Part shown: positions 17,900 to 27,106 of the stretch, piece after piece
Layout: each line of letters opens with the position of its first letter
Numbering within the stretch: the first letter of the stretch is position 1
Translations under genes and position numbers: made by a program
Notes under the pieces: generated by a model
Seen by the model: only the letters and a program-made list of their open reading frames with translations
What the model was told of the DNA's origin: nothing
The model's database searches: none
Source: a virus
Direction: 5' to 3' (one strand)
DNA length: 64,000 nucleotides
IMG/VR virus record: IMGVR_UViG_3300009502_001313
Location: 38,941-102,940 of that record

Positions 17900-20800
17900 T
17901 TAATTACATTTACTCCAGCCGCATTCTTTGTTGGAACATGTCTTACAACCTTCTATATAAATCAATTTAGATCCACATTGTTGACATACTTCAGATGTTA
18001 TGACTTTTTCTCCCTCTTTGATATAATGTTTTAATACTCTAGCAACACACCGTTCAAAATCAAGAAAACCAACACTATTTTCTTTTGATAACTGATCGGC
18101 TACTATTTGTAATGGAGTACCATGCCTTAAACTCATTGAAACCAACCGTGAAAGCGTTCCCATTTGGCCACCAAAAATGATTCCTATATCTTCTAAACAA
18201 ATTTTTTCTTCACCATTAACAGTTAATAAATCGTATTTTCCTTTATTAACTTTTTTAATAAACCCGGTCTTGTGTTTCTCAAAATCTAACTTATTTTCAA
18301 TGTCTTTGGTTACAAAAATTTCATATACCGTTCCCGCCAACTTGCCTACTAACGCAACAAAACGTTCTTTTTTACCATTAATAACTACCGCCATTTCATG
18401 AATATCACAAGGAAGCAATTCCGGACGTTTTGGGGCATCATGACGTTGGACATATGTCTCCGCCTTTAATTCTTCCTTATGCACTAAAACACCTTCTCGA
18501 CTGCCATCTCTATATACAGTGACTCCAATAACTCCCAATTCATGAGCTTTAATAAAAACATTTGAAATTTCTTCTTCTTCACAATCTTTAGGCAAATTTA
18601 TTGTATTGTGAGATATAATATTATCTATTAAATAATTGTGAGTATCCTCTACCTCAATGTCATATACCTCATTTGAGGAATTTTCTATCGATACAATTTT
18701 TAACAAATATAAATTCTTATCCCAATCACATAATTCCAATAAAGAATTATTACTTCTCATACTCCTATATTTATTACGTCTCAACGTTCGAAGTGAACCA
18801 TAATATTTTCTATCTAAATTCTTATAAGATAATTTTTTTAATTTTTCCGGGACGGGTATAATATTGGAATATTCCAATATTTTGTTTTTATGCAATTCAA
18901 TTGGTTTAAAGCAATGATAATCAACATCAACCCCGTATGTCCAATTAGATAACCTTCCAGTTTTAACAAATGCATCCGATTTTCGTGGTTTTAACCCAAG
19001 TTCGCAACACATCTGAAACACAGAATCTACCAAATGTTTAGAATATCCTTGGTATACCATCAATTTGTTTCCAGCAATATATCCATCCAATGTTAATCCG
19101 TTTATGAAACTTATTTTTTCCAACTCCGACCCGTTTATTATTTGACTAGGAACCTTTTTACTAATACAATTATGTCCATCTAATAAGTTAACGATATATC
19201 GACACAATTTCCGTGATGTTATATAAACGGAACGAGTATTTTTAGTTCTCTTATCATATTGAACATTTACCATTTTTACTTTAAATATTTTTTTACACAA
19301 TTCAGAAAAAACTTTTTCCACCTCATCATCCGCCGTTGTTATTCCGACATTCCCCGTAATTTCCACTAAATGTCCATCGGATGCTATCATTCCCAGAAAT
19401 AACGCCAAATCACTGTCCATTTTAATTGGAAGAAAAATTAAATTACTATTCGTGTTATCCTCAAAATCCGTTGATATCGGTAAATGTCCTTCATTATTAG
19501 TTTCATATTTAGATGATCTACAATACACATAATCATTAACATTTAAGTTATCAACAGGTGTCCATCCATCATTTGTTAATAGTTTATGTGTATTAGCAAA
19601 TTCGATTATATTTCCATTATTAAATCGTATTATTTTTGTTGGTTTAATTCCCCCAGAATAATGTTTGGTAACTTGTTTCCAATCTCCGTTCATATCTTTT
19701 ACCTTCACATCTAATGAACGATCAAACTTATCATCACCCCTAGCAACTCCTAAATCTTCTATATTTATTATTCCTTTATTTGTTAAAATTTTGGTTCCTT
19801 TAGCAACACATTTACTAACTGAAAGAGAAATATTATTCGCCATCGCTGCCAAAACTTTAAGGTGCCATTCTGGGGTAATATCTCCCGCTACTTTGAATAC
19901 ATTTTGTTCTGTTTTTGTAAGATATTCACATCCTTGACAACTCCCAGCATGATCGGATACATAATCATAAATCTTCTCAGAATTTTCTTTATAATTAGTT
20001 TCAACAAACTTCTTAAAAACAGGATCTACTAAATAAACCTTTTCATATGTTTTATTTTCCTTTTCAATCTTACGAGTAAAAACAAGACCAAATACTGGTT
20101 CACCGCTGCTAGAACAATCAGCAATATAGGAGATTGTATTATGATTAATAATTCCATTCGAAGTTAAATATGTATGATCCTCATTATTTATTTCAATGTC
20201 AAAGGTTTTAATTTTTTCTCTAACGACATCCGCAACTTTAAGATGAAACATTTTATGCAATTCGAAAGGAAAATCCAAATTGACATATTCAAGTGCTTCA
20301 TTCAGAATATCCCGATTAAACCAAACCAAATCATTGCAATGATTTCTACAAATATTGCCATTGAATTTCTGATACAACGAATGTTTAGACGATAATTTAG
20401 TTTTAATTTCCGAACGACATCTTATAGATTCATCATAAGTCAGATAAATTTTTTCGAAATCGATGGTATACTTAAAATCCGCTAACAATTTCTTTTTTCT
20501 ATCGCTTAAAAATCCTATTTTATCTCTAAATGCCAAATTACTGGCTTTATAATCAATTCTAAGGGAAAACATTACATCATTAAATCCTCCCGTGCCTTTT
20601 ATCAATTTGCGAATACTCGAACGAATGCCGAGATATGTTAAAAGTTCCTGGACTTCAAGTGTTATATGTTCAAACTTGGAAGAAAAAGTAATAGATCCGT
20701 TTGAAATACTACCATCAGTTTCAAACAATCCCCGTAAATATGCACAAATAACTTTCTTCGGAGATCTGAAAATAAGTTCTGGAACATGATATATATGATC

Positions 20801-23800
20801 GGACTTTTCCTTCACACTCGAAATATTATCCTTTTTTGCCAACCCATTTTTAACTAAAAAATTTCCAATATTTATCGAATGAATGGAAATTTCATACATA
20901 TTTTTATTTTTTGCCTTGGAAATATAAGAATCTATACCAAACAAATTTTTTGTCAATGTCTGTATATAAAGGGCAAAATCATAATCCTTACTATCTGCGG
21001 GAAACCTGATTCCATCTATCTTCCCATTTTCAGATCTAAATTTCGTGCTCCCATCTCCAGTGAATATGCCCATCCATTCCGCAAATTTTTCGTTTAATTT
21101 AGATGGGAGAATATTATCAGAAGAATTGAAATGATTACTCGCATTAGAACAATCAAGTTCCAGTTCCTCACTGGTTTCCGTCGAACTATTTTGCGATAAA
21201 ACAACAATATCTCCGACCTTAATATCAGGAGAGAATTCCCACGAATATTTTCCATCTTTTAAAATTCGAATTCTATGAGTAGAAGATGTTTTAATCCGTC
21301 TTCCATCTTCTAATCGTATAGAATATCCGTTGGTTTCACCATTATTAAAAAATGCAGATAGTTTATTTTCGGCATCTTCACTCGCCACTAACATTTCGGG
21401 AACATTATAATTAAATTCCTTTTCTCTCGGATGTTCCGCAACAATGTCTTTTATTTTTATAAGTCCTGCATTTGTAATAATTCGTGTATTTTCTTCAATA
21501 CATCCGGTTGGAGCAATAGAAGTAAGACAACTATTATAAATACCGTATTTTTTGATATCAGATGCTAATTTTTCAACACTAATTCCCATGAATTCTTTTT
21601 CGACGAAGAATCGTTTGCTAGCATCCATAAAAATATCATAATCAAAATATGGATACTTTTTCTTATATTCTTTCGCCATTTCCACGCTTTTACGCATAGC
21701 AACTAATGTTTGAAACCTACAAATTTTTTCCGCCAAATTAGCGGCAGCAAGTGAATCAAAGGGAATTCTCAATTCATATAATAAATGAGCAAATCCCATA
21801 ATACCTAACCCGATTGGTCTAACATTCAAAGTTTCTTTTCTAATTTTTTCAATAGGATATCGATTGTTATCAATAACCCCATTCATATACACTACTGATT
21901 CATCAACGGCAACTTCAAATGATTTCCAATCAAATTCGTTATCTTTAATAAATTTATGAAGATTAAAAGATGCTAAATTACACGAAGTATATGGAATATG
22001 TACATATTCCGAATTTCCACTTAGAATACCGCTTTCGGTAATAAAAAATCCGACTCCCGGAACTGTAATACACCCCACATTCTCAGTTGAATATAAACGA
22101 ATAGAATCTATTTTTACTTTCTGCCCATCATCTAGTAAAACATAATCGCCTTCTTTAAGGAAACGCAATTCTTTAAGTTCATAAATGCCGTTATCAATGG
22201 ACGTAACCAACTTATGATTATGAGTGATATAAAAAATTTCTCCTGTTGAAAACGCAACCGCATAAACCTCTGCAACCCCTGCATTAAAGTAACCACAGGT
22301 GTCAGTAAACTCTCCATCGGGCAGAAGTATTTTATCTTTAGAGGTTATCTCTTTGATTTCTTTAATTCCATTTGAGGTTTTTACATATAAGGATTTACTA
22401 GAAGCAAAACAGCAGGGATTTGAAAAAATATTACGAGTAATGTGTTTACAAGTACAACGATCCGCCGCAATTTCTCCATTAAAAATACCGGGCTCGGCTC
22501 TTTTCCAAGCATTATGAATAATTTTATCCCATAACATTTTATAAGTATATAGTTGCCCAGAATTATCTTTTAATTCATTTTCTTGACCATCTACTACATT
22601 CCGAACTTTAAACACCTTGTTGGGACTTTGTTTTAATACCTTGTAAAAAGCAGAATCTACCCATACAGAAAAATTGCTTCGGGTATATTTGGTAGTATCC
22701 TCAACTTTCGCATCAATAAATTGAAGAATATCGGGATGGTAACAATTATGGACAAAAACATCATTTGCTACAAAATTATTGTATTCCGGAACAGAAATAT
22801 CATATACATCTATTTCATCTCCTTCTTCAATACAAATAACTTTATGATTAGAAAATTGATTTTTAAATCCATCTTTATAATGTCTTTTATAATCTTCACC
22901 CAAAAAACCAGCATTCCTAACTATTTGATTTTTTCTTTTTTCTCTTAATTTGTTTTTTATTTCTTCGGATTTTTCTATACCATAAAATTCTTCCCACGTT
23001 TTTCCTTTTTTGATTTTTGCTAAATTCTCTCTTCCTTTATATGTCATTTTTTCTAAATTATCAGGATCATTATTTAAAGAATTTCCATCTATATGATGAA
23101 TTATTTCAGAGTCATCATCGAATCCATTATTATCATTTAAAATAGTATTCGAAATATTCCCATATTTATATTCCGACACCGCAATATGTTCTTTAATTGA
23201 ATTTCCTTTTGTTATGTCTAAAACATATTCAGCTCTATTTTTTTGTTGTCCCTTTCTAAAATATATTCGTTTATGTAAAACAGAAACACTATCTCCCAAT
23301 ACTAAATCCCCAGCATTTTTATATGTATAATTTGATAATAATATTTTATGATCTGGAGTACATTGTAAATGGGAATCATTATCAAATTTAATTTTAATGG
23401 TTTTTAGTTTTCCGGTTTTCCACACTTTATTGGATTTTTGTATTTTTATATTTCCTTTCAAATCCGTACAATACACAATTGGAAATTTACCAACCAAATC
23501 TTTTATTTTGATTTTTCCATTTAATGTTGAAATTAAAGTTTCTCCAGAAACACAGGAAAGCATCGACATACCTGCTCCTCTACGTTTACCACCCTGTCTA
23601 ATTCCATCTAATACAGAATCGAATATTTGAATGAATGCCATCACTCCCCCCGAATTAGCACTGATGGTTTTTACATTTTCATTCGATCCTCTTAGTTTTG
23701 AAAAATTAAACCCCACTCCTCCAGCCGCTTTTGTAACAAAAGCGGTATCCTTCATGGAATTCATAATGTCTTCAATGCTATCTTCAATATCCAAAATAAA

Positions 23801-24016
23801 ACATGAAGACAAAGTCCCATTTCTTTCTCCCTTGGTATTAAGATTCATCAATGTCGGAGTACTAGGTATAAAAACTCTATTGAGAATATATTCGTGCATT
23901 TTAGAATCTAAAACAGATAACCTTTCTGTCATTTGACTCCAGGAACTTTCGGATTTTAAATAATACCGTTCTTGTAATATCTTTTCTATATGTGGCTGTA
24001 ATTTTAGAGTTTCCAT
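17900..24016 (-). CDS. nrdJ: Adenosylcobalamin-dependent (class II) ribonucleotide reductase with four inteins
   Basis: The 2038-residue precursor contains a 778-residue class II reductase split by four inteins. Extein landmarks in order: SSCFIL, RRGAGMSMLS/CYHPDI, NPC/SEYVHIPYTSCNL, SIAPTG/TISYIADCSSSGEP, SVSK/TINLPKD, and a C-terminal zinc-binding tail (CQQCG...CSNKECGWSKC) seen in NrdJ. It would reduce ribonucleotides to deoxyribonucleotides using coenzyme B12, without oxygen-dependent radical generation, to feed phage DNA synthesis. All four inteins must splice for activity, as each sits in a conserved substrate or active-site segment. No accessory beta subunit gene is present, as expected for class II. 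The IS607 element lies downstream. Confidence 0.93.
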   Translation of the reverse strand: METLKLQPHIEKILQERYYLKSESSWSQMTERLSVLDSKMHEYILNRVFIPSTPTLMNLNTKGERNGTLSSCFILDIEDSIEDIMNSMKDTAFVTKAAGGVGFNFSKLRGSNENVKTISANSGGVMAFIQIFDSVLDGIRQGGKRRGAGMSMLSCVSGETLISTLNGKIKIKDLVGKFPIVYCTDLKGNIKIQKSNKVWKTGKLKTIKIKFDNDSHLQCTPDHKILLSNYTYKNAGDLVLGDSVSVLHKRIYFRKGQQKNRAEYVLDITKGNSIKEHIAVSEYKYGNISNTILNDNNGFDDDSEIIHHIDGNSLNNDPDNLEKMTYKGRENLAKIKKGKTWEEFYGIEKSEEIKNKLREKRKNQIVRNAGFLGEDYKRHYKDGFKNQFSNHKVICIEEGDEIDVYDISVPEYNNFVANDVFVHNCYHPDILQFIDAKVEDTTKYTRSNFSVWVDSAFYKVLKQSPNKVFKVRNVVDGQENELKDNSGQLYTYKMLWDKIIHNAWKRAEPGIFNGEIAADRCTCKHITRNIFSNPCCFASSKSLYVKTSNGIKEIKEITSKDKILLPDGEFTDTCGYFNAGVAEVYAVAFSTGEIFYITHNHKLVTSIDNGIYELKELRFLKEGDYVLLDDGQKVKIDSIRLYSTENVGCITVPGVGFFITESGILSGNSEYVHIPYTSCNLASFNLHKFIKDNEFDWKSFEVAVDESVVYMNGVIDNNRYPIEKIRKETLNVRPIGLGIMGFAHLLYELRIPFDSLAAANLAEKICRFQTLVAMRKSVEMAKEYKKKYPYFDYDIFMDASKRFFVEKEFMGISVEKLASDIKKYGIYNSCLTSIAPTGCIEENTRIITNAGLIKIKDIVAEHPREKEFNYNVPEMLVASEDAENKLSAFFNNGETNGYSIRLEDGRRIKTSSTHRIRILKDGKYSWEFSPDIKVGDIVVLSQNSSTETSEELELDCSNASNHFNSSDNILPSKLNEKFAEWMGIFTGDGSTKFRSENGKIDGIRFPADSKDYDFALYIQTLTKNLFGIDSYISKAKNKNMYEISIHSINIGNFLVKNGLAKKDNISSVKEKSDHIYHVPELIFRSPKKVICAYLRGLFETDGSISNGSITFSSKFEHITLEVQELLTYLGIRSSIRKLIKGTGGFNDVMFSLRIDYKASNLAFRDKIGFLSDRKKKLLADFKYTIDFEKIYLTYDESIRCRSEIKTKLSSKHSLYQKFNGNICRNHCNDLVWFNRDILNEALEYVNLDFPFELHKMFHLKVADVVREKIKTFDIEINNEDHTYLTSNGIINHNTISYIADCSSSGEPVFGLVFTRKIEKENKTYEKVYLVDPVFKKFVETNYKENSEKIYDYVSDHAGSCQGCEYLTKTEQNVFKVAGDITPEWHLKVLAAMANNISLSVSKCVAKGTKILTNKGIINIEDLGVARGDDKFDRSLDVKVKDMNGDWKQVTKHYSGGIKPTKIIRFNNGNIIEFANTHKLLTNDGWTPVDNLNVNDYVYCRSSKYETNNEGHLPISTDFEDNTNSNLIFLPIKMDSDLALFLGMIASDGHLVEITGNVGITTADDEVEKVFSELCKKIFKVKMVNVQYDKRTKNTRSVYITSRKLCRYIVNLLDGHNCISKKVPSQIINGSELEKISFINGLTLDGYIAGNKLMVYQGYSKHLVDSVFQMCCELGLKPRKSDAFVKTGRLSNWTYGVDVDYHCFKPIELHKNKILEYSNIIPVPEKLKKLSYKNLDRKYYGSLRTLRRNKYRSMRSNNSLLELCDWDKNLYLLKIVSIENSSNEVYDIEVEDTHNYLIDNIISHNTINLPKDCEEEEISNVFIKAHELGVIGVTVYRDGSREGVLVHKEELKAETYVQRHDAPKRPELLPCDIHEMAVVINGKKERFVALVGKLAGTVYEIFVTKDIENKLDFEKHKTGFIKKVNKGKYDLLTVNGEEKICLEDIGIIFGGQMGTLSRLVSMSLRHGTPLQIVADQLSKENSVGFLDFERCVARVLKHYIKEGEKVITSEVCQQCGSKLIYIEGCKTCSNKECGWSKCN
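18605..19810 (-). other. NrdJ intein 4 (LAGLIDADG type)
   Basis: Residues 1403-1804 (402 aa) start CVAKGTKILTNKG and end NIISHN before Thr+1. LAGLIDADG-like motifs are FLGMIASDGHL and FINGLTLDGYI. Splicing restores SLSVSK-TINLPKD. Confidence 0.93.
20138..21502 (-). other. NrdJ intein 3 (LAGLIDADG type)
   Basis: Residues 839-1293 (455 aa) start CIEENTRIITNAG and end GIINHN before Thr+1. Two dodecapeptide-like motifs are visible (WMGIFTGDGST and LRGLFETDGSI). Splicing restores SIAPTG-TISYIADC, the most conserved loop of the enzyme. Confidence 0.93.
22013..22411 (-). other. NrdJ intein 2 (mini-intein, Gly-Asn end)
   Basis: Residues 536-668 (133 aa) start CFASSKSLYV and end GILSGN before Ser+1. 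No endonuclease domain fits in this length. The penultimate residue is Gly instead of the usual His. Splicing rejoins NPC to SEYVHIPYTSCNL, matching the conserved NPCGE-type segment of reductases. Confidence 0.85.
22745..23554 (-). other. NrdJ intein 1 (HNH type)
   Basis: Residues 155-424 (270 aa) start CVSGETLIST and end VFVHN before Cys+1 of CYHPDI. A block B-like CTPDHKIL is visible. An HNH-like segment, IIHHIDGNSLNNDPDNLEKM, indicates a homing endonuclease of the single-HNH type. Confidence 0.9.
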
Positions 24017-24131
24017 GTATTTTTATATTTATAAATTTTTATCTGCAAAGAATAACTATATCCGACATTTTCAATTTCACATTTTTCATTTTTAAAAATA
24101 TGAACAAATTATTCTGTTTCCGAAAACAATA

Positions 24132-25520
24132 TTAATCCGAATCACTACCCTGCATGGAGTCATACAGCGTTTTAGTCAATTTCTTAATACTTTTCTCACC
24201 GTCTTTCATTTTCTTTTTAAGCAACATACCATCGGCAGAAGCTTCCTCATATATACTAACATGACCATTAGATGGATCGAATTTACATGGAAAAGTCATG
24301 CCATCCGCTCCAAATCGGTTTTTCATAACATGAATACGTCCAACATTTTGTTGTTTATCTTCCATTTTCCTTGAAAGCGAAAGAATAACGTCTCCCGTCA
24401 TTATTTTACGATAAGAATCCGCCACGTTTCCCGCCTGTAATACATCCATTTCATGACCTTGCCGGTTGCTCTGCGAAGCACTCCAAACCGGAATTTGAAG
24501 TTCTCCTGCAACCGCACGAAGTTCCTCATATACCGACCCCGCTTCGGTATAACTGTTAGCATTCTTATCTGGAACAAATGGACGAAGAATATCTGCATAA
24601 TCAACCACTAACATATCTATTTTTATTTGCTGTAACATTTGAAACCGATCAATAAATAGTCGTATACTCTGAGGACTAACTGTCTTCAAAGGATAATATT
24701 TAATAAAAAGTTTACCTGGGATTTTTTCGATTGCCTTTTTAACGGCATCTACATGATTGCGGATGGTCTGAAACCCTAACCCAGTAAAACAAGCATCATA
24801 TCGAAGACCAACATAATTCTCATTTAATTCTAACGTAACATGTAAAACATTCTTTCCTTGTTTCATCGCTTCAGTTCCAAATCGACATAACAACCATGTC
24901 TTTCCAGAACCAGCGGGTGCAACCACAAAACCAAGTTCTCCTTTACCCAATCCGCCATCAATAAGTTGATCAAGCAAGTCCCAATTCGTCTTAATACAAT
25001 CCCTCGCAACATGAGACATTCGTTTATCAACGTCCACCATATAATCATGTCCGAGATTTCGTTCCATTCCCGCTTTCAATGCAGTATCAACAGTGCTTTT
25101 AATAGCATCATAATCTTGCTGTTTAAGTAAATCAACCGATTTGAGAATAGCTTTGGCAAGCGTCCTACTTTTACAGAATTCAAGAAATTGATTTTCAATA
25201 TACTTTAAATCGGTGTCAGTCGAATGATCATATATAATACCTAATAAATCCGCAACCGATTGTTTAAGAAGTTTCAACTGATCATCGATGGCTTTAATTT
25301 CAACCGTGAATGCCAGGGCGGTAGGAATATCCCGATATAACATAAAATATTTTACCGTTTGTTCCACCACCCATTTCTGTGCGGATGTTTCAAAGAAATC
25401 CGGAGATAGCATATCTACTACTCGCTCCAAAAATGCTCTATTTGTCAATAATGCGGTAAGGCATTTATTCTGAAATTCCGTTCCAAACTCCTTTAAATTA
25501 CCAAGTTCTTGTTCTTCCAT
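24132..25520 (-). CDS. 41: Replicative DNA helicase, DnaB/T4 gp41-like
   Basis: ATG 25520 gives 462 residues; an in-frame GTG at 25553 is also possible, and neither has a clear Shine-Dalgarno. The N-terminal third resembles the helical DnaB N-domain. The RecA-type motor has the P-loop FVVAPAGSGKTW, a Walker B region IDMLVVDYADIL and a later SASQSNRQG segment typical of DnaB helicases. It would unwind DNA 5' to 3' at the phage replication fork and recruit primase. It lies between the reductase and RNase H genes in a minus-strand replication block. Confidence 0.88.
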   Translation of the reverse strand: MEEQELGNLKEFGTEFQNKCLTALLTNRAFLERVVDMLSPDFFETSAQKWVVEQTVKYFMLYRDIPTALAFTVEIKAIDDQLKLLKQSVADLLGIIYDHSTDTDLKYIENQFLEFCKSRTLAKAILKSVDLLKQQDYDAIKSTVDTALKAGMERNLGHDYMVDVDKRMSHVARDCIKTNWDLLDQLIDGGLGKGELGFVVAPAGSGKTWLLCRFGTEAMKQGKNVLHVTLELNENYVGLRYDACFTGLGFQTIRNHVDAVKKAIEKIPGKLFIKYYPLKTVSPQSIRLFIDRFQMLQQIKIDMLVVDYADILRPFVPDKNANSYTEAGSVYEELRAVAGELQIPVWSASQSNRQGHEMDVLQAGNVADSYRKIMTGDVILSLSRKMEDKQQNVGRIHVMKNRFGADGMTFPCKFDPSNGHVSIYEEASADGMLLKKKMKDGEKSIKKLTKTLYDSMQGSDSD

Positions 25521-25654
25521 ATTGAGATTCTGTATTTCTGTTGAAGATATCACTTATTACACAAAAGTCCACTTATAATAAGTCCGATGCGATTTTTTTG
25601 CGTCAAAATCCATCGGAACGACTGATTGTATTTTATTTCAAAGATTTGAAATAA

Positions 25655-25801
25655 TTACTCAAAATCTTCTGAAGCTGGGGTAAGCATTTTGGCTTTTTTG
25701 AGGGACTCTTCTTGGAAGACTTCTTTACCGGCTTGTTTTTTCCATTCGTGTTTTTCATGTCGTTTATGTTGCCGTTTTAATTTTAATTTATAAGTTTTCA
25801 T
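25655..25801 (-). CDS. Small basic hypothetical protein
   Basis: A 48-residue frame starts at ATG 25801, which overlaps the RNase H stop codon as ATGA, and ends at TAA 25655-25657. The product MKTYKLKLKRQHKRHEKHEW... is very basic in its first half. The coupled start and the tight position between two replication genes support expression. No family is recognised. Confidence 0.6.
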   Translation of the reverse strand: MKTYKLKLKRQHKRHEKHEWKKQAGKEVFQEESLKKAKMLTPASEDFE

Positions 25802-26874
25802 AGTATCGATCTTGCCATTGAATCTAAACCGGAAAAAGTTTCATTAATCCAAGTCTGGTGGTTAGGAAGATTATTCCATAACTTATCTTCTGTAATAAGT
25901 TTAATCATACCATACCTATCCAAACGAGGAATTTTTGATTTGGTTAAACAATCATTAATATTTAATTGAGAAAAAGTGGACGCAATTGAATCTTTTAACT
26001 GCATCAATTGATAATTTCTTTCTAATATTTGTTCTCCCTCCACTATTTTTTCATAAATCTTAACTTTTCCTTTATTTTGTTGAGCATATCCTACTATATA
26101 TTTTACATCTCGGGGGGTAGGATCGGACATAAAAGGAAAATACTTTATAACGGTTTTAATTCCTATTCCTTTAATCCCGTTAATATTATCGGAGGGATCG
26201 CCATCCATTGCCCGAAACAATACAAAATTATTAGGATGAATTCCATATTCGTGAAGCACTTCAGCCGGTCCAAACATTATTTTTTTAGTTGGGCTCCAAA
26301 CTTTTACTCTATCAGTAACAAGTTGCAGAAAGTCTTTATCGGACGACATGATTATAACGTCCGATTCTTTAAAGAATTCATTGGTACAATATGCAATTGA
26401 ATCATCTGCTTCAATTCCATTAGAAATTAAAACATTAACTGGAAGATGTTGAAGATATTCCGCCAAACGCACAAGTTGTTTTAGCTTGCTAGCCTCTTCA
26501 CCCTCCTTTTCCGATAATTCTTCATATGTCCGATTAAGTCGAATCGAACTTTTGCGATGCATCTTATATTCAGGATATATTTTGCGTCTTTTTTCAGACC
26601 CGCCGTCTCCGTCGAAAATAATGACGCAACGAGTAGGTTTAATAGACTTAATAGCATAGCCTAAGGATTTTAAAGACCCCGCAAGTCCTCCGGTATGCAA
26701 TCCGTCGTCGTTCATCATTGGATTTGCATTCCAACATCTTAAATATAAATTTAACGCATCTACCAAAAGAATTTTATCATTTACCTTCCGATTTAATCCC
26801 TGATCAGGAACTAAATCATTTTTGAATTGAGAAAATAAACCGAATGCCCTTGCATTCTCTTCTTTGGACGGCAT
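25798..26874 (-). CDS. rnh: 5'-3' exonuclease / RNase H (T4 Rnh, FEN-1 family)
   Basis: This 358-residue protein follows the FEN/T4 RNase H order: ILLVDALNLYLR with the first metal Asp, CVIIFDGDGG, then EADDSIAY, IMSSDKDFLQL and DGDPSDNINGIKGIGIKT, a helix-hairpin-helix DNA-binding segment. All acidic residues of the two-metal site appear present. It would remove RNA primers and 5' flaps during lagging-strand synthesis. The stop overlaps the next small gene. Confidence 0.9.
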   Translation of the reverse strand: MPSKEENARAFGLFSQFKNDLVPDQGLNRKVNDKILLVDALNLYLRCWNANPMMNDDGLHTGGLAGSLKSLGYAIKSIKPTRCVIIFDGDGGSEKRRKIYPEYKMHRKSSIRLNRTYEELSEKEGEEASKLKQLVRLAEYLQHLPVNVLISNGIEADDSIAYCTNEFFKESDVIIMSSDKDFLQLVTDRVKVWSPTKKIMFGPAEVLHEYGIHPNNFVLFRAMDGDPSDNINGIKGIGIKTVIKYFPFMSDPTPRDVKYIVGYAQQNKGKVKIYEKIVEGEQILERNYQLMQLKDSIASTFSQLNINDCLTKSKIPRLDRYGMIKLITEDKLWNNLPNHQTWINETFSGLDSMARSIL

Positions 26875-26879
26875 ATGAA

Positions 26880-27104
26880 TTATATTATCGACAATATTGA
26901 TCGGTGTAACTGATATTTAATATTCGAATATTCCAATCCTTCTCTCATTTTTTTCAACTTTTTTCTGGCAATGCCTCTAGATGGAAATATTTTTACAATA
27001 GCTCTTCCATCCGAGAGATGCTTTGTAATAGTCCAACAAAATACTTTCTTGTTTTTACAATTTGTTGAATTTACGTGTTTTATTTTCAATTTAGAAATTC
27101 TCAT
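26880..27104 (-). CDS. Hypothetical small basic protein
   Basis: The product has 74 residues, starts MRISKLKIKHVNSTNCK, and is rich in Lys/Arg with a short beta-rich middle. It lies between uvsX (ends 2 nt upstream) and RNase H (starts 5 nt downstream), so it is almost certainly part of the same message. No family is recognised. Confidence 0.55.
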   Translation of the reverse strand: MRISKLKIKHVNSTNCKNKKVFCWTITKHLSDGRAIVKIFPSRGIARKKLKKMREGLEYSNIKYQLHRSILSII

Positions 27105-27106
27105 AA

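Noticed and set aside
24026-24033. T4-orientation late promoter (TATAAATA on the minus strand) before nrdJ
   Set aside because: It is a single copy in this orientation in an AT-only stretch, while the opposite orientation recurs; not supported alone.
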